Source: Chara braunii
Taxonomy: Eukaryota > Streptophyta > Charophyceae > Charales > Characeae
Direction of reading: 5' to 3'
DNA: 28,201 nt
Assembly: GCA_003427395.1 (NCBI GenBank)
Contig: BFEA01000051.1
Coordinates: 1,113,853-1,142,053, forward strand
Position numbers and translations under genes: made by a program. Positions 9,920-18,599 of the stretch are shown here, piece after piece. How positions within the stretch are numbered: the first letter of the stretch is position 1; every line of letters begins with the position of its first letter. A model generated the notes under the pieces. The model had not been told where the DNA came from. It saw only the letters and a program-made list of their open reading frames with translations, and did no database searches.

Positions 9920-10006
9920 GGCCCCAAGAGGAATCAAACCCATGAGAGCCTGACTGCGCTGTACCAACCAATCTGCTAATCTTGTCTAAATTCTCTTTAT
10001 GGGGCC
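9920..10006 (-). repeat. tRNA-like pol III promoter, probable tRNA-derived SINE head
   Basis: On the minus strand an A-box-like TAGCAGATTGGTTGG (9978-9964) is followed by a perfect-looking B box GGTTTGATTCC (9940-9930). The two start 38 bases apart, slightly short for a tRNA. GGCCCCA (9920-9926) and TGGGGCC (10000-10006) bracket the unit like an acceptor stem, but about 20 extra bases lie between the 5' arm and the A box. It is therefore not a normal tRNA gene. A SINE head or degraded tRNA is the best reading. Confidence 0.4.
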
Positions 10007-10084
10007 TTTGTTTTTCTCTTTCTTTCTTTTTTTTCTTTTTTTTTTCTTAAAAAATAAATAAATAATAAATCACGTTCCGGGAGT

Positions 10085-10125
10085 CCTGCTTAACAAGGTG
10101 GTACGAGCCCACCTCCTTAAGCAGG
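10085..10125. repeat. Hairpin with 9-bp outer and 6-bp inner stem
   Basis: CCTGCTTAA (10085-10093) pairs with TTAAGCAGG (10117-10125). Inside it, AGGTGG (10096-10101) pairs with CCACCT (10109-10114) after a symmetrical 2x2 internal loop. The regularity suggests a structured RNA or element terminus. Confidence 0.7.
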
Positions 10126-10649
10126 TCCCAGTGTTGAAGGCTTCATCTATTGGTGGGGAGCATCACCTGCTGGAAATCGTGTCCAGCGTCCCTGTGTACA
10201 TCAGTGTGTTATCATGAATATGCTTCACTCGAAGAGGAACACATTCTGTATAACCTGTCACCAAGTGCCTGTTATGTACTTTTATGACCATTAATCAGTA
10301 ATGTGGCATCGTGGGGCGGCCTCGGCCACGCCCCCCACCTGCCCACCTTCCCTGAGTCCCGTGCCTCATTACCTTATGCTTGTTTTCTCAGTATCACAGT
10401 GAGTCACTGTGTCTCGCTACTATCAATGTCAGACTGTGTTTTCTTAATTACACTGCTCCCGAACTAGATACTTCTTCCGTATACACAGTGTGTCCCTCTG
10501 TCGTACTGTCTGCTCTGCTGTTTTAGTCCCTTGTGGGGCGGTATGAAGCATCTGTGGCCTCCTTCCTGTTCCCCCCCCCCCCCACACCCCCCCAGCCTCC
10601 ACGTTTTCTTACTCCTTGCGAGACCTCACCCACCCTCCTTTTATCTTCA

Positions 10650-10678
10650 ATTCTTGCTGGGGCGGCCCCAGCAAGAAT
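10650..10678. repeat. Perfect 13-bp inverted repeat with 3-base loop
   Basis: ATTCTTGCTGGGG (10650-10662), loop CGG, then the exact complement CCCCAGCAAGAAT (10666-10678). There is no U tract behind it, and its origin is unknown. Confidence 0.9.
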
Positions 10679-11171
10679 GGGCCTCTGTCCGGTACTCACC
10701 ACATGCACACAAAGGAAAAGGCAAGAAGTATGGTGTTGTATCTTTCCATGTTCTACGAGAAGATTCATTCTCATTTTGCACATGTGGTGAATAGTGGAGT
10801 CACTGGAGTGAGGCCCAATCACCCCTCTGTTGTTGTCCCCATGGACAATATCTATATATTTATATCTAGAACTGTACAGTCCGACTTACCCAACGTTTTG
10901 GATGCACCAGTACGCCGCCCCTGTCCAGATACCTGTAGAACCTTATGTAGTGGAGAGAGGCCCGGGGATACGGAAGTCGGGGCATACTGGCACTAGCATG
11001 TAAAATTGCAAAATCAAATGATTTGTCTAAGTTTTAGGGTCACACGTTCACCATATCCTCGCAAATTCATGTATCTGGGTACGTATATCTCAGCGGCCTG
11101 GGGAGCTGTGCCCATACATATTTTGCTGGCACCTCTGGAGGTGTCCGCAAAATACATAATAATTCCTGTGA

Positions 11172-11174
<3 letters not shown>

Positions 11175-11206
<32 letters not shown>
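11175..11206. repeat. Poly-A run of 32
   Basis: A 32-base A homopolymer lies about 140 bp upstream of the left pseudo-LTR. It could be the 3' tail of a retroposed sequence lying upstream (10990-11174), but no target duplication was identified. Confidence 0.8.
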
Positions 11207-11210
<4 letters not shown>

Positions 11211-11696
11211 TCCGCATTCACCACTAAACTTATCTACCTCGCGCCGTGTGACCGCACGGGGCATGAACTCGCATTCGGAGGACTAGTCACGGTGGTGTCT
11301 TTCCTGTTTTGTGCTAGAGGGGGAAAGAGCTGTGTGACCAGGCCGTACTGGGGGAGAGCCCATCGATAGGGCCTATTTTTTGGTCGGTAACTTTTCGTGA
11401 CTAACCCCAAGAGGGCCTGATGGTACAGTAGATAGACCTGTTTTTTCAGCTCGATGATAGGGCCTGATGGTACAGTAGACAGACATGTTTTTTCAGCCCT
11501 GACTTAGGCCCCCCATTTCAGAAGAAGGCAAGTTGAAGGTTGAAATGGTTTTTTCAGATGGCGGCGCAATGAGTTCTTTCAGGATTGACGAGTAGAATAG
11601 TACTTTGAACCTGTCCTAGTATTAGTCAGTTTTTAGGAATAGGCTTTGTCCCACGCAAGTTAAATAGGATACTACAGAAGTCAGTCCCACCGACAA

Positions 11697-11744
11697 GATC
11701 CCTGATGAGCGCTGGTGTGGCGACCAGCCGAAACCGGCCGGATC
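11697..11744 (+). ncRNA. Type I hammerhead ribozyme, left copy, cleavage triplet mutated
   Basis: Stem I pairs GATCC (11697-11701) with GGATC (11740-11744). The conserved core CTGATGAG (11702-11709) and CGAAA (11729-11733) surround stem II (GCTGGT paired with ACCAGC, loop GTGGCG, one bulged C at 11710). Helix III is minimal (one pair, CCGG segment). The expected NUH site reads GCC (11737-11739) instead of GTC, so U16.1 is lost and this copy is predicted to be inactive. Confidence 0.8.
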
Positions 11745-11876
11745 GCGCCACGGTTTACGTTACGCATGTTTTCCACTCTTATCATATGAGTTACGTTCGG
11801 GATGATTTTTCTATTCGCACTTGCATTGACATCACCTTCTACCTCTATTCTTCTCTTTCCCGTTCCGTCTTCTTGA

Positions 11877-11877
11877 G

Positions 11878-11908
<31 letters not shown>

Positions 11909-12011
11909 CTTCTTCTTCTTCTTCTTCGTCTTCGTCTTCGTCTTCTTCTTCGTCTTCTTCTTCTTCTTCGTCTTCGTCTTCGTCTTCGTCTTCTTCTTCT
12001 TCTTCTTCTTC
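11877..12011 (+). repeat. Expanded TTC/CGTCTT polypyrimidine tract in left pseudo-LTR
   Basis: About 135 bases of TTC interspersed with TCGTCT variants. The equivalent tract in the right pseudo-LTR (about 17000-17051) is under half as long. Translated frames here (poly-Leu/Arg or poly-Glu/Asp) are artefacts. Confidence 0.9.
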
Positions 12012-12188
12012 TATTGTCTGTCTTTGTTCGTGTGACTTTGGATCAGCTACCGTGACACTTCTTGACTGTTGGCATGGTTTTACGGGTTGTTGACAACAAG
12101 AACTTTGACTCACAAAGTAACCGGCGTAGAGGTAACACTACGGCTGTGTGGCTTTGCATCACACTGTACGACTGCTGACGTTTCAAGC

Positions 12189-13569
12189 ATGGCTACAAAT
12201 GGAGCTGCTGCCAGAGGTTGCCACAATTGCGGCCAGATCGGGCACTTTATGCGCTTCTGCCCTTTTCCGCCTCGGAATCAAGTTGCTAATCCAAACTCAG
12301 CTCTTGTTACTGTCCAACCGCCGATTCTCACTACACCGAATCAAGTCGGAGGCTACAGTGGGAACTCGGGTTATTACATCGAGGAGGTGGCGGCTGACAC
12401 TATACTAACCAGAGAATTGCCAATTTAGAAGATCAAGTTCTGAAGTTCAAGGGTCGGATCGATGCTGAAGATGAACGCGAAAAAAAACAAGAAGGAAGAA
12501 CAGGAACGTAGAATCAAGGAGGAAGAAGACGAGAAGAGGAGAGAACAAGATAGGATTGATCGAGAGACCGCGTATAAGAAGATGGCTGACAAGATGAATG
12601 CACGTTTTGACAAAGTATCTGAAGTATTAAAAAGCAAGACAACGAAGGACAACGAAGGCGAAATCGAGAAGCTGAAGGAGCAGATCGCCAAACTACAACA
12701 AGGAAAGGGAGGGGACCGACCATCTAGCAGTAACACTACAATCATTGAGAATGATTCCATGAGGCGTTTGCAAGAATTGGAAGAATAAGAAGAGTGCACA
12801 AGCGGAAGCGGACCGGCGGGTGGCCTTACTTGAAGAAGAAGTGAACATGCTGAAACTGCTTCATAAACGAGCTCAAGACGAGGCTGAATCTTGGAAACAG
12901 GAAGCCTTTCGACCAGGCAAGAAACGAGGCTGCATTGCTATCGAAGGTTCGCCTAGCCTGCTCACGAAGTCTAGGGCTGCGACTATTGATTCTCCGATTC
13001 CAACAGTATAGTAACTACGGCGGAGTAATGCTAATGAGTTGGATGAAGCGCATCAGAAGGAAGTGCAGTTTCTGAAGGAGCTGCACAATCAAGATCTCAA
13101 TGATAAACGGATTGCGGAACTGGAAGCCGACCTGCTAAGGCAGGGGAAAGAAGCTGCAAAATGTGAAGCGAAAACGCTGAAGGAGGTGATTGTCAGGTTG
13201 AGTTTGGAGAAGCAGTGTGCTGGAACTACCAACAATTTGAAAGCCAAGATGGATGAAGCCGCTGCAGATGCTGATCGACGAAAAGGGAAAGAACCTGCTA
13301 CGACTAGCAAGACTTTCAAACAGGCCAATGACAAGCAAGGATTTAAAGCTGATGCTCGAAAGAACCTGAAAGGCTTGAAGAAAGATGCGGTTAAACTTAT
13401 ATGTGTCAACGAAGGTATTGAGTATACAACACTCGAACGAACAAAAGAAGCGATTGTTGCACATCGTGCTGCTGCTGCATTTGACTCAGTTGCGGTGGAA
13501 GATGTTCCCGAGGACTCCGCCCCCAGTGCAGACGTCGCGGATACCAGCAGGGATGACACCATTTCTTAA
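12189..13569 (+). pseudogene. PLE ORF1: CCHC zinc knuckle, coiled coil and SAP-like tail (decayed)
   Basis: This is probably a nucleic-acid-binding, gag-like protein that packages the element RNA; the role is inferred. It starts at the ATG 12189 (MATNGAAARG), followed by a clear C-x2-C-x4-H-x4-C knuckle CHNCGQIGHFMRFC. A Pro/Asn-rich stretch follows, then a long charged coiled coil (IANLEDQVLKFKGRIDAEDE; KEEQERRIKEEEDEKRREQ; EGEIEKLKEQIAKLQQ; VALLEEEVNMLKLLHK; RIAELEADLLRQGKE). Near the end, LKKDAVKLICVNEGIEYTT plus a following helix resembles a SAP-type DNA-binding helix pair. Breaks are a frame change near 12415, a return near the A-run at 12480, a frame change near 12786, and tandem stops TAG TAA at 13009-13014. 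It stops at 13567-13569, 14 bases before the earliest ORF2 start. Dedicated gag-like ORFs are unusual in Penelope-like elements. Confidence 0.72.
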
Positions 13570-13583
13570 TTGCCTCCCCGAAC

Positions 13584-16506
13584 GTGGCTCGACTGTGGCA
13601 ACTGGCTCTACGATGCAGATATATTAGGTCCACTTCCGCCGAGCTCTTAAGATGTAAGTTGTTGAATGTCTTTTTTTGCTTCGTTGTCTTACAATTATCT
13701 TTTGCTGGTCAAATCCCATGGGCTACGAAGTATACCGGTTTTTCGAGTAGATTGATGCTGAATGATTATGATTTTGATAGATGTGATGGACCACTTGTAT
13801 ATGCGTTGATCTCCCCGTGGAACCGACGCATATACATAGGTAGTACTTCGAGGAATCTGTTTACCAGATGGAGTGAGCATGTGTATCGGGCTACTAATGA
13901 CGGGCTGAACGATGGTAGACGTAACGAGAGATTGTATCAATGGTTAAGGAGGTGTGGCACAAAGTGTTACGTTCCTATTCCTTTGTGTATGTGCACTGAA
14001 GACGATCGTCTGAATAGCGAGAAGTTTTTTATTCGTCAATTTTTTGCGTCGCTTAATGCTGTTGATAAACCTCGTCGTCATCGGAGATGCCGCAAAGGAT
14101 TTCGCGAAAGGTTACGTGTGAAACGAAAGCTTAAGGAAGCTACCTCTAGGAGTGTGGTGTCGACAAAGTCTGTTTTTACTTTTCATTGCAGCACGGGTGT
14201 GATTTTTTCAAGTTTGTTTAAGATTCTGACATGTTGTGCTAACAATAACATTGATCATTGCGTTATGAAATGCATGGGAGGGAATTTGTTTGTCGATTCA
14301 TGGAAGGTGATTAAACGGTGCTTTGGAGGATCGATTGTTGAGTGTTCGTTTGGTAAGAATCAGCTTCGGAACTCTCGAGGGTGGCTTGCTCAGGGTTTGA
14401 CTTTGACATTTGTTTCGATTGACACTTTCTTGAAGAAATCTTTGAGCCTAAAAGCATCTTTGACTAAGCTACTAAGTCAACCGAGCAACAGACTGAGTCT
14501 AGGCAGTTGGAATTTTGACCAGATCGTTCATGCTTTTAGTGTTGTACGTTCGTTTTCTGAGAAACGCACTTGTAGTTGTCTTCATTATATTTTGTCCAGT
14601 CATGCGACACGACGATTCCAAATACAGATACGACAACGGTTGATTGTTCGCATCACATACAACGAGGGTATTAACAAGTCAAAAATAAAAAAATTGTGTG
14701 CGTGCTTAATTAGTTCATTTACTATCTTTAGTGCGTGGAAGGAGCTTCTCATACGAAGAATGCGCGTAGTATGGTGTCGGAACAAGACGGTAGGTGACCT
14801 CTTTTTCAATTTTCGGGACTACTCCAAAATAGAATCCGTGAACTATGTACGCGATAGATGTGATGACTGCCCACCTCGACGAGGATGACATGTTGCTTTT
14901 CGAGCCAGCAATGAAGATTTTCTATCTCCAATTTTTTTCAATTCTCGCAATATCATTTGTCCTAGCACCTCGTATCGATCTATGACTTCTATCCTTCGTC
15001 GTGAAATTATTTCTGCCATTAAACAACTTCCCTTTATTCCTGATATCCAACTGATCTCTCTTTCTAATGATCTTGTTGCTGGATGCTTTATTGCTTCTGT
15101 TTCTTCTTCTTCTTCATTTTCTTCTTCCTCCTCATCTATTACTCCATCTTCGCTACCTGTCCTTGATAATCTGGTAGTTTGTCCTATCGATCATAATTTG
15201 GGTGATTCTTATATTTGTTGTCCCGTGATATATCGTGAAGGAATGTCCAAACTTTTTCTTAGCAACTCCGCTTTCTTTTCCTGTGATTCTGATAAGAAGA
15301 CCATTCTATTTAGATGTCGCTCTGAGTATACTTCTAAAGGTTTGGAGGTTGTGGCAAGATGGAAGGTCAACGGTTCGTTGGGCAACGCTTACTGTATATT
15401 AAAATACAAGGATGTTGAAAGATAGCGTCTGATTTGTCCTTCTCACTCCAAATGTTCGTTAACAACAAGCAAACGGATTTCGGCGGCAGTTAACCAACTA
15501 CTATGGTACCCTCACTTAATTTCAACATGCGTGCCACGTCTGATCTAGTGACCAAACTAACTAAGATAAACAAAGGACTTAAGAAGGATGACTTTATTAT
15601 AGGAGTTTCTTTTGACATCAAATAAATGTTCTCCAATGTTCAGCACTCCTCGATTCTCGTAGCTGTTAGATGGGTCTGTGATTATTGGATTGGCAAAGGA
15701 TACAAAGGTGTCTCAGTCTCTATTAGAGGAATGTGTTCAAAACTTCTGAAAGGTAAGACTGCATGTGGTTGGATTACGATACGATCTATGACTTCGTCTT
15801 ATTCGAGCTCAATAATACCTTCATTAAAGTAGGCGGTACTATCCTTCGTCAGACCATTGATATCCCCATAGGCAAATCTTCTTCTCCCGCCTTCGCCTGC
15901 CTCCTTTGCGCCTTCAATGAGTTTACGTTCCTTTCATCCCTTGATACGATACGGCCTCGGGTGTTTGGATGCAGACTGGTAGATGATGTCTCGATATTTG
16001 TGGTGTGCAACTCGAAGGAGGGTGTCAAGCGAGAAGATGGAGTTCAACTGATTCAAAATTTCTCTACTTGTTACGACGACAAGCTCGTTCTGGAACAAAC
16101 AAACTGTGGTTCAAGTTGGGACTTTCTCGGATGTGTTGTTAAGATCTTTGAAAATACAGGAGGAGTTGCGAGTATACCTTTACATAAAAATCAACGGTAT
16201 TGGGGTCCGGAGAAGCCAATGTTCGAGAGTATACAGGACTTTAGATCTTACTCGAGCAAACAACAAAAAATGGTTGTTATTGGGTCGTTTTTCCACAGAG
16301 CAAAGACTTTAACTACTACAGGAGGCACTGAATTTCCTTTTCTGTTTACCTTGAAGGTTGAGTTGTGGCGGAGGGGTTACCCAGATTCCTACTTCGATAA
16401 CACGTTGGTGAGTTTTTCCAATAAATTCTCTGGTATATGGCAGCAGTGGGTAGATATTTTGACAGGATGGGAGCAGCGACCGTACAGGGGGAAAGCCCGT
16501 CAATAG
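13584..16506 (+). pseudogene. PLE ORF2: N-terminal GIY-YIG nuclease and reverse transcriptase (decayed)
   Basis: This replication protein of the element nicks the target with GIY-YIG and primes reverse transcription. Counting from 13584, GIY-YIG is seen as LVYALI (residues 71-76), YIG (84-86), the Arg of FTRWSEH (95) and the Glu of SEKFFIRQF (146). A Cys/His motif (RDRCDDCPPRRG, then H) lies at about 14859-14891. The RT follows: motif A SFDIK with Asp at 15614-15616, motif B QTIDIPIGKSSSP from 15850, and motif C RLVDDVSIF with Asp-Asp at 15982-15987. The frame is continuous from 13584 to 15425 except TGA at 14886-14888. It then shifts, with TAA at 15491 and at 15623 (just after motif A), and shifts again near 15760 before running to TAG 16504-16506. 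The true start may be downstream, at the ATG of MLNDYDFDRC (about 13755), just ahead of the nuclease. Confidence 0.85.
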
Positions 16507-16830
16507 GGCCTATTTTTTTGTCAGTAACTTTTCGTGACTAAGCCCTAAGAGGGCCTGATGGTACAGTAGATAGACTTGTTTCTTCATCTCGATGATAGGG
16601 ACTGATGGTACAGTAGACATGTTTTTTCAGCCCTGACTTAGGCCCCGCATTTCATAAGAAGGCAAGTTCAAGGTTGAAACGTTTTTTTGAGATGGTGGCG
16701 CGATGAGTTCTTTAATGATTGACGAGGAGTATATTACTTTGAAACTGTCCTAGTATTAGTCAATTTTTAGGAATAGGCTTTGTCCCACGCAAGTTAAATA
16801 GGATACTACAGAAGTCAGTCCCACCGACAA

Positions 16831-16878
16831 GATCCCTGATGAGCGCTGGTGTGGCGACCAGCCGAAACCGGTCGGATC
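16831..16878 (+). ncRNA. Type I hammerhead ribozyme, right copy, apparently intact
   Basis: Stem I pairs GATCC (16831-16835) with GGATC (16874-16878). Core CTGATGAG is at 16836-16843. Stem II is GCTGGT/ACCAGC with a GTGGCG loop and a bulged C (16844). Core CGAAA is at 16863-16867. Helix III is minimal. The cleavage triplet GTC (16871-16873) would be cut after C16873. Every core nucleotide known to be required is present. Hammerheads with very short helix III are typical of Penelope-like elements and are thought to process their tandem transcripts. Confidence 0.87.
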
Positions 16879-16999
16879 ACGCCACGGTTTATGTTACTCA
16901 TGTTTTCCACTCTCATCATATGAGTTACGTTCGGGATGATTTTTCTATTCGCACTTGCATTGGCATCACCTTCTACCTCTATTTTTTTCTTTCCCGTTC

Positions 17000-17051
17000 C
17001 TTCTTCTTCTTCTTCTTCTTCTTCTTCTTCTTCTTTTTCTTCTTCTTCTTC
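17000..17051 (+). repeat. TTC tract in right pseudo-LTR
   Basis: A TTC repeat of about 50 bases interrupted once by TTTTTC. It is the counterpart of the longer left tract. Confidence 0.85.
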
Positions 17052-17247
17052 TATTGGTTGTCTCTGTTCGTGTGACTTTGGATCAACTACCGTAACGCTT
17101 CTTGACTGTTGGCATGGTTTTATGGGTTGTTGACAACAACAACGTGCTCTATAAGTGCAAAATCACCAACGTAAAATTTGCGATTTTGGACCTCTCTCCA
17201 CTACTCTCCAAATGTGCAGAATAAGAATCTCTCGCTTGCTCCTGGTG

Positions 17248-17250
<3 letters not shown>

Positions 17251-17300
<50 letters not shown>
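17251..17300. repeat. (AG)25 microsatellite
   Basis: An uninterrupted AG run about 107 bp beyond the right end of the Penelope-like element. Confidence 0.95.
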
Positions 17301-17303
<3 letters not shown>

Positions 17304-17382
17304 CAAGCCATGCATATGCACCACTCCGTTTCTCAATCTAGTACTCAAAAGCGACCAGATTCAGAAACCACGCACATGGCCT

Positions 17383-17488
17383 TTGTGTGTGTGTTATCAT
17401 GTTTGTTGTTTGTGTGTATGTCTGTGTGACTGTGTGGTTGAGTGTGTGTGTGGGTGTGTGTCTGTGCATGCATGTATATGTGTGTGTG

Positions 17489-17522
<34 letters not shown>
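17383..17522. repeat. (GT)n-rich microsatellite
   Basis: Imperfect TGTG-rich sequence ending in an uninterrupted TG run of about 33 bases (17490-17522). Cys/Val-rich translations across it are artefacts. Confidence 0.9.
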
Positions 17523-17523
<1 letters not shown>

Positions 17524-18560
17524 CCCCTACTGGTCCTCGTTACCTACCCCCCCCCCTTTCCTCCCCCTCATCTTTCTATTTTCTTGTCCTTTGTGGACGT
17601 GGTGAGTAGCCGAGCGCGGCCCTTTACGTGCGAGTGTGAGTAGGCCCTCACATGAGCACTTTCCTCGATGTATCTGATTGTGATTCCGGCCACAATCGTG
17701 TCCAATGCTCAATATTAAAACATCCTCGTGTGAGTAATAGGTCTCGCTCCACTACTCTCGACTCATGAAAGATTTCAAGAGTGGTTCGGGTGCTGTCAGA
17801 CCCTCTACACTCTGAAAATTTGCAGCATCGCTCCACTTACTCTTTAACACGGCGCTCGCTAACTTCTACGGCACTACAGGACATCACTATCCGACACCAG
17901 AGCGCCTCGTTTGTCTGCCTGGACTCGAGATGAACCCTCAAATTTCAACGCGGTTCGGGAGGCAAGGTGGATCACCCTCGAAATTTGAGAGTTTGCAGGC
18001 TGGAAACTCTCTGTCCCTTCGACTCCCTCGAGAATTCAAGTCTTCTGTAGATGGATTTTTCAGTCTGCTGGGGCTTAACTGTAGATAGAGAGTTCAGGTC
18101 TTCTGTGAATGGCTTTTTCAGTCTGCTGTTAAAAACTAGGGCTTAATTGCAGCAGAAACTACTAAGCTGGAGTCCAGTAGAGACAGAGGAATTTTCGGTG
18201 GCGCAGTGGAGCAGTGAAATACGTAGATATGGGACAGAACGCCCAAGGCGAATTCAAAGCACTCTGCCAGCTCTCGACTCGAATGTCGAGAGTCGTTTTC
18301 GTGAATAAGGGAGTACTCACACTAGCAATCTGGTGTCAGTGAGTCATAGTCTACTTTGATTTTCGTCACGGGTACCTTGAGGGCAGTGGTTGGGCCCACC
18401 CAGGGTATCTGTTGTTTCAACTTGTTTGGTAGTCGTTAATGCTTAACCACAACAGGGGTTAAGGTGAATTATCACTTACAGTGTAATCAGTTAGGGGATT
18501 CTGCAAATTGTTGAGGGTTCAGCCTCCTTATGAGTCGGTGAAAGTCTGACAAAACAGTTT
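17523..18560. other. Non-coding intergenic sequence
   Basis: No supported gene. It contains further copies of the CGCTCCACTACTCTC motif (about 17745) and a short palindrome CTCTCGACTCGAATGTCGAG at 18271-18290. Stops are frequent in all frames. Confidence 0.45.
18030..18146 (+). repeat. 58-bp tandem duplication
   Basis: Two diverged copies contain AAGTCTTCTGTAGATGG and AGGTCTTCTGTGAATGG, each followed by TTTTTCAGTCTGCTG. They start 58 bases apart (18041 and 18099 for TCTTCTG). Confidence 0.7.
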
Positions 18561-18580
18561 AGCGGGCAGTTCTGTTTGAC

Positions 18581-18597
18581 GGTATATAACCGCATGC
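18581..18597 (+). promoter_or_regulatory. Candidate TATA box
   Basis: GGTATATAACCGCATGC is a good plant-like TATA element. It lies 2.5 kb upstream of the gypsy primer-binding site and could be the promoter of a long 5' LTR. Without the 3' LTR for comparison this is only a guess. Confidence 0.25.
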
Positions 18598-18599
18598 GG

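Larger units (their letters stand above)
10007..11174. other. Intergenic, non-coding, with two hairpins
   Basis: A T-rich stretch (10007-10046) is followed by mixed sequence with no supported gene. A C run lies at about 10570-10582. Two strong inverted repeats are listed separately. A copy of the GAGGCCCAATCACC motif occurs at about 10809-10831. Confidence 0.4.
11343..12103 (+). repeat. Left pseudo-LTR of the Penelope-like element
   Basis: It matches 16480-17143 closely; about eight substitutions were counted over roughly 230 aligned bases around the ribozyme. It starts inside what would be the end of ORF2: eight codons and the TAG stop (11367-11369) are still recognisable in frame. This is what a 5'-truncated upstream tandem copy should retain. 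It ends with the palindrome TTGTTGACAACAA (12087-12099). It is longer than the right repeat mainly because of an expanded TTC tract. Confidence 0.88.
11343..17143 (+). mobile_element. Penelope-like retroelement with N-terminal GIY-YIG, gag-like ORF1 and hammerhead ribozymes
   Basis: Two direct repeats (11343-12103 and 16480-17143) flank an interior with two decayed plus-strand coding regions. ORF1 has a CCHC knuckle and coiled coil. ORF2 has a GIY-YIG nuclease ahead of a reverse transcriptase. Both repeats contain a hammerhead ribozyme fold. Direct pseudo-LTRs, GIY-YIG plus RT, and hammerheads together are established hallmarks of Penelope-like elements. GIY-YIG in front of the RT matches the permuted clade described in green plants, protists and invertebrates (Chlamys/Naiad type). 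No integrase, protease or RNase H domain is visible, which argues against an LTR retrotransposon. Several stops and frameshifts show that this copy is dead. I could not define a target-site duplication. Confidence 0.85.
16480..17143 (+). repeat. Right pseudo-LTR of the Penelope-like element
   Basis: This is a direct repeat of 11343-12103. It overlaps the last codons of ORF2 and runs through the hammerhead, a TTC tract and the terminal palindrome TTGTTGACAACAA (17127-17139). Similarity to the left copy fades right after, at about 17143, marking the 3' end of the element. Confidence 0.88.

Noticed and set aside
9920-10006. Functional tRNA gene
   Set aside because: A-to-B box spacing is too short and about 20 extra bases separate the acceptor-like arm from the D arm; no clear anticodon stem.
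11175-11350. Poly-A run as the target-site side of the Penelope-like element
   Set aside because: It lies well outside the left repeat and no matching duplication was found at the right end; the relation is not supported.
11832-12113. Minus-strand open frame rich in Glu/Asp and plus-strand Leu/Arg frame over the TTC tract
   Set aside because: Purely the translation of a trinucleotide repeat within the pseudo-LTR; no independent domain.
11343-17143. Interpretation as an LTR retrotransposon
   Set aside because: No primer-binding site after the left repeat, no polypurine tract, integrase, protease or RNase H; GIY-YIG and hammerheads fit Penelope-like elements instead.
17387-17605. Cys/Val-rich open frame
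   Set aside because: Translation of the GT repeat; no conserved features.
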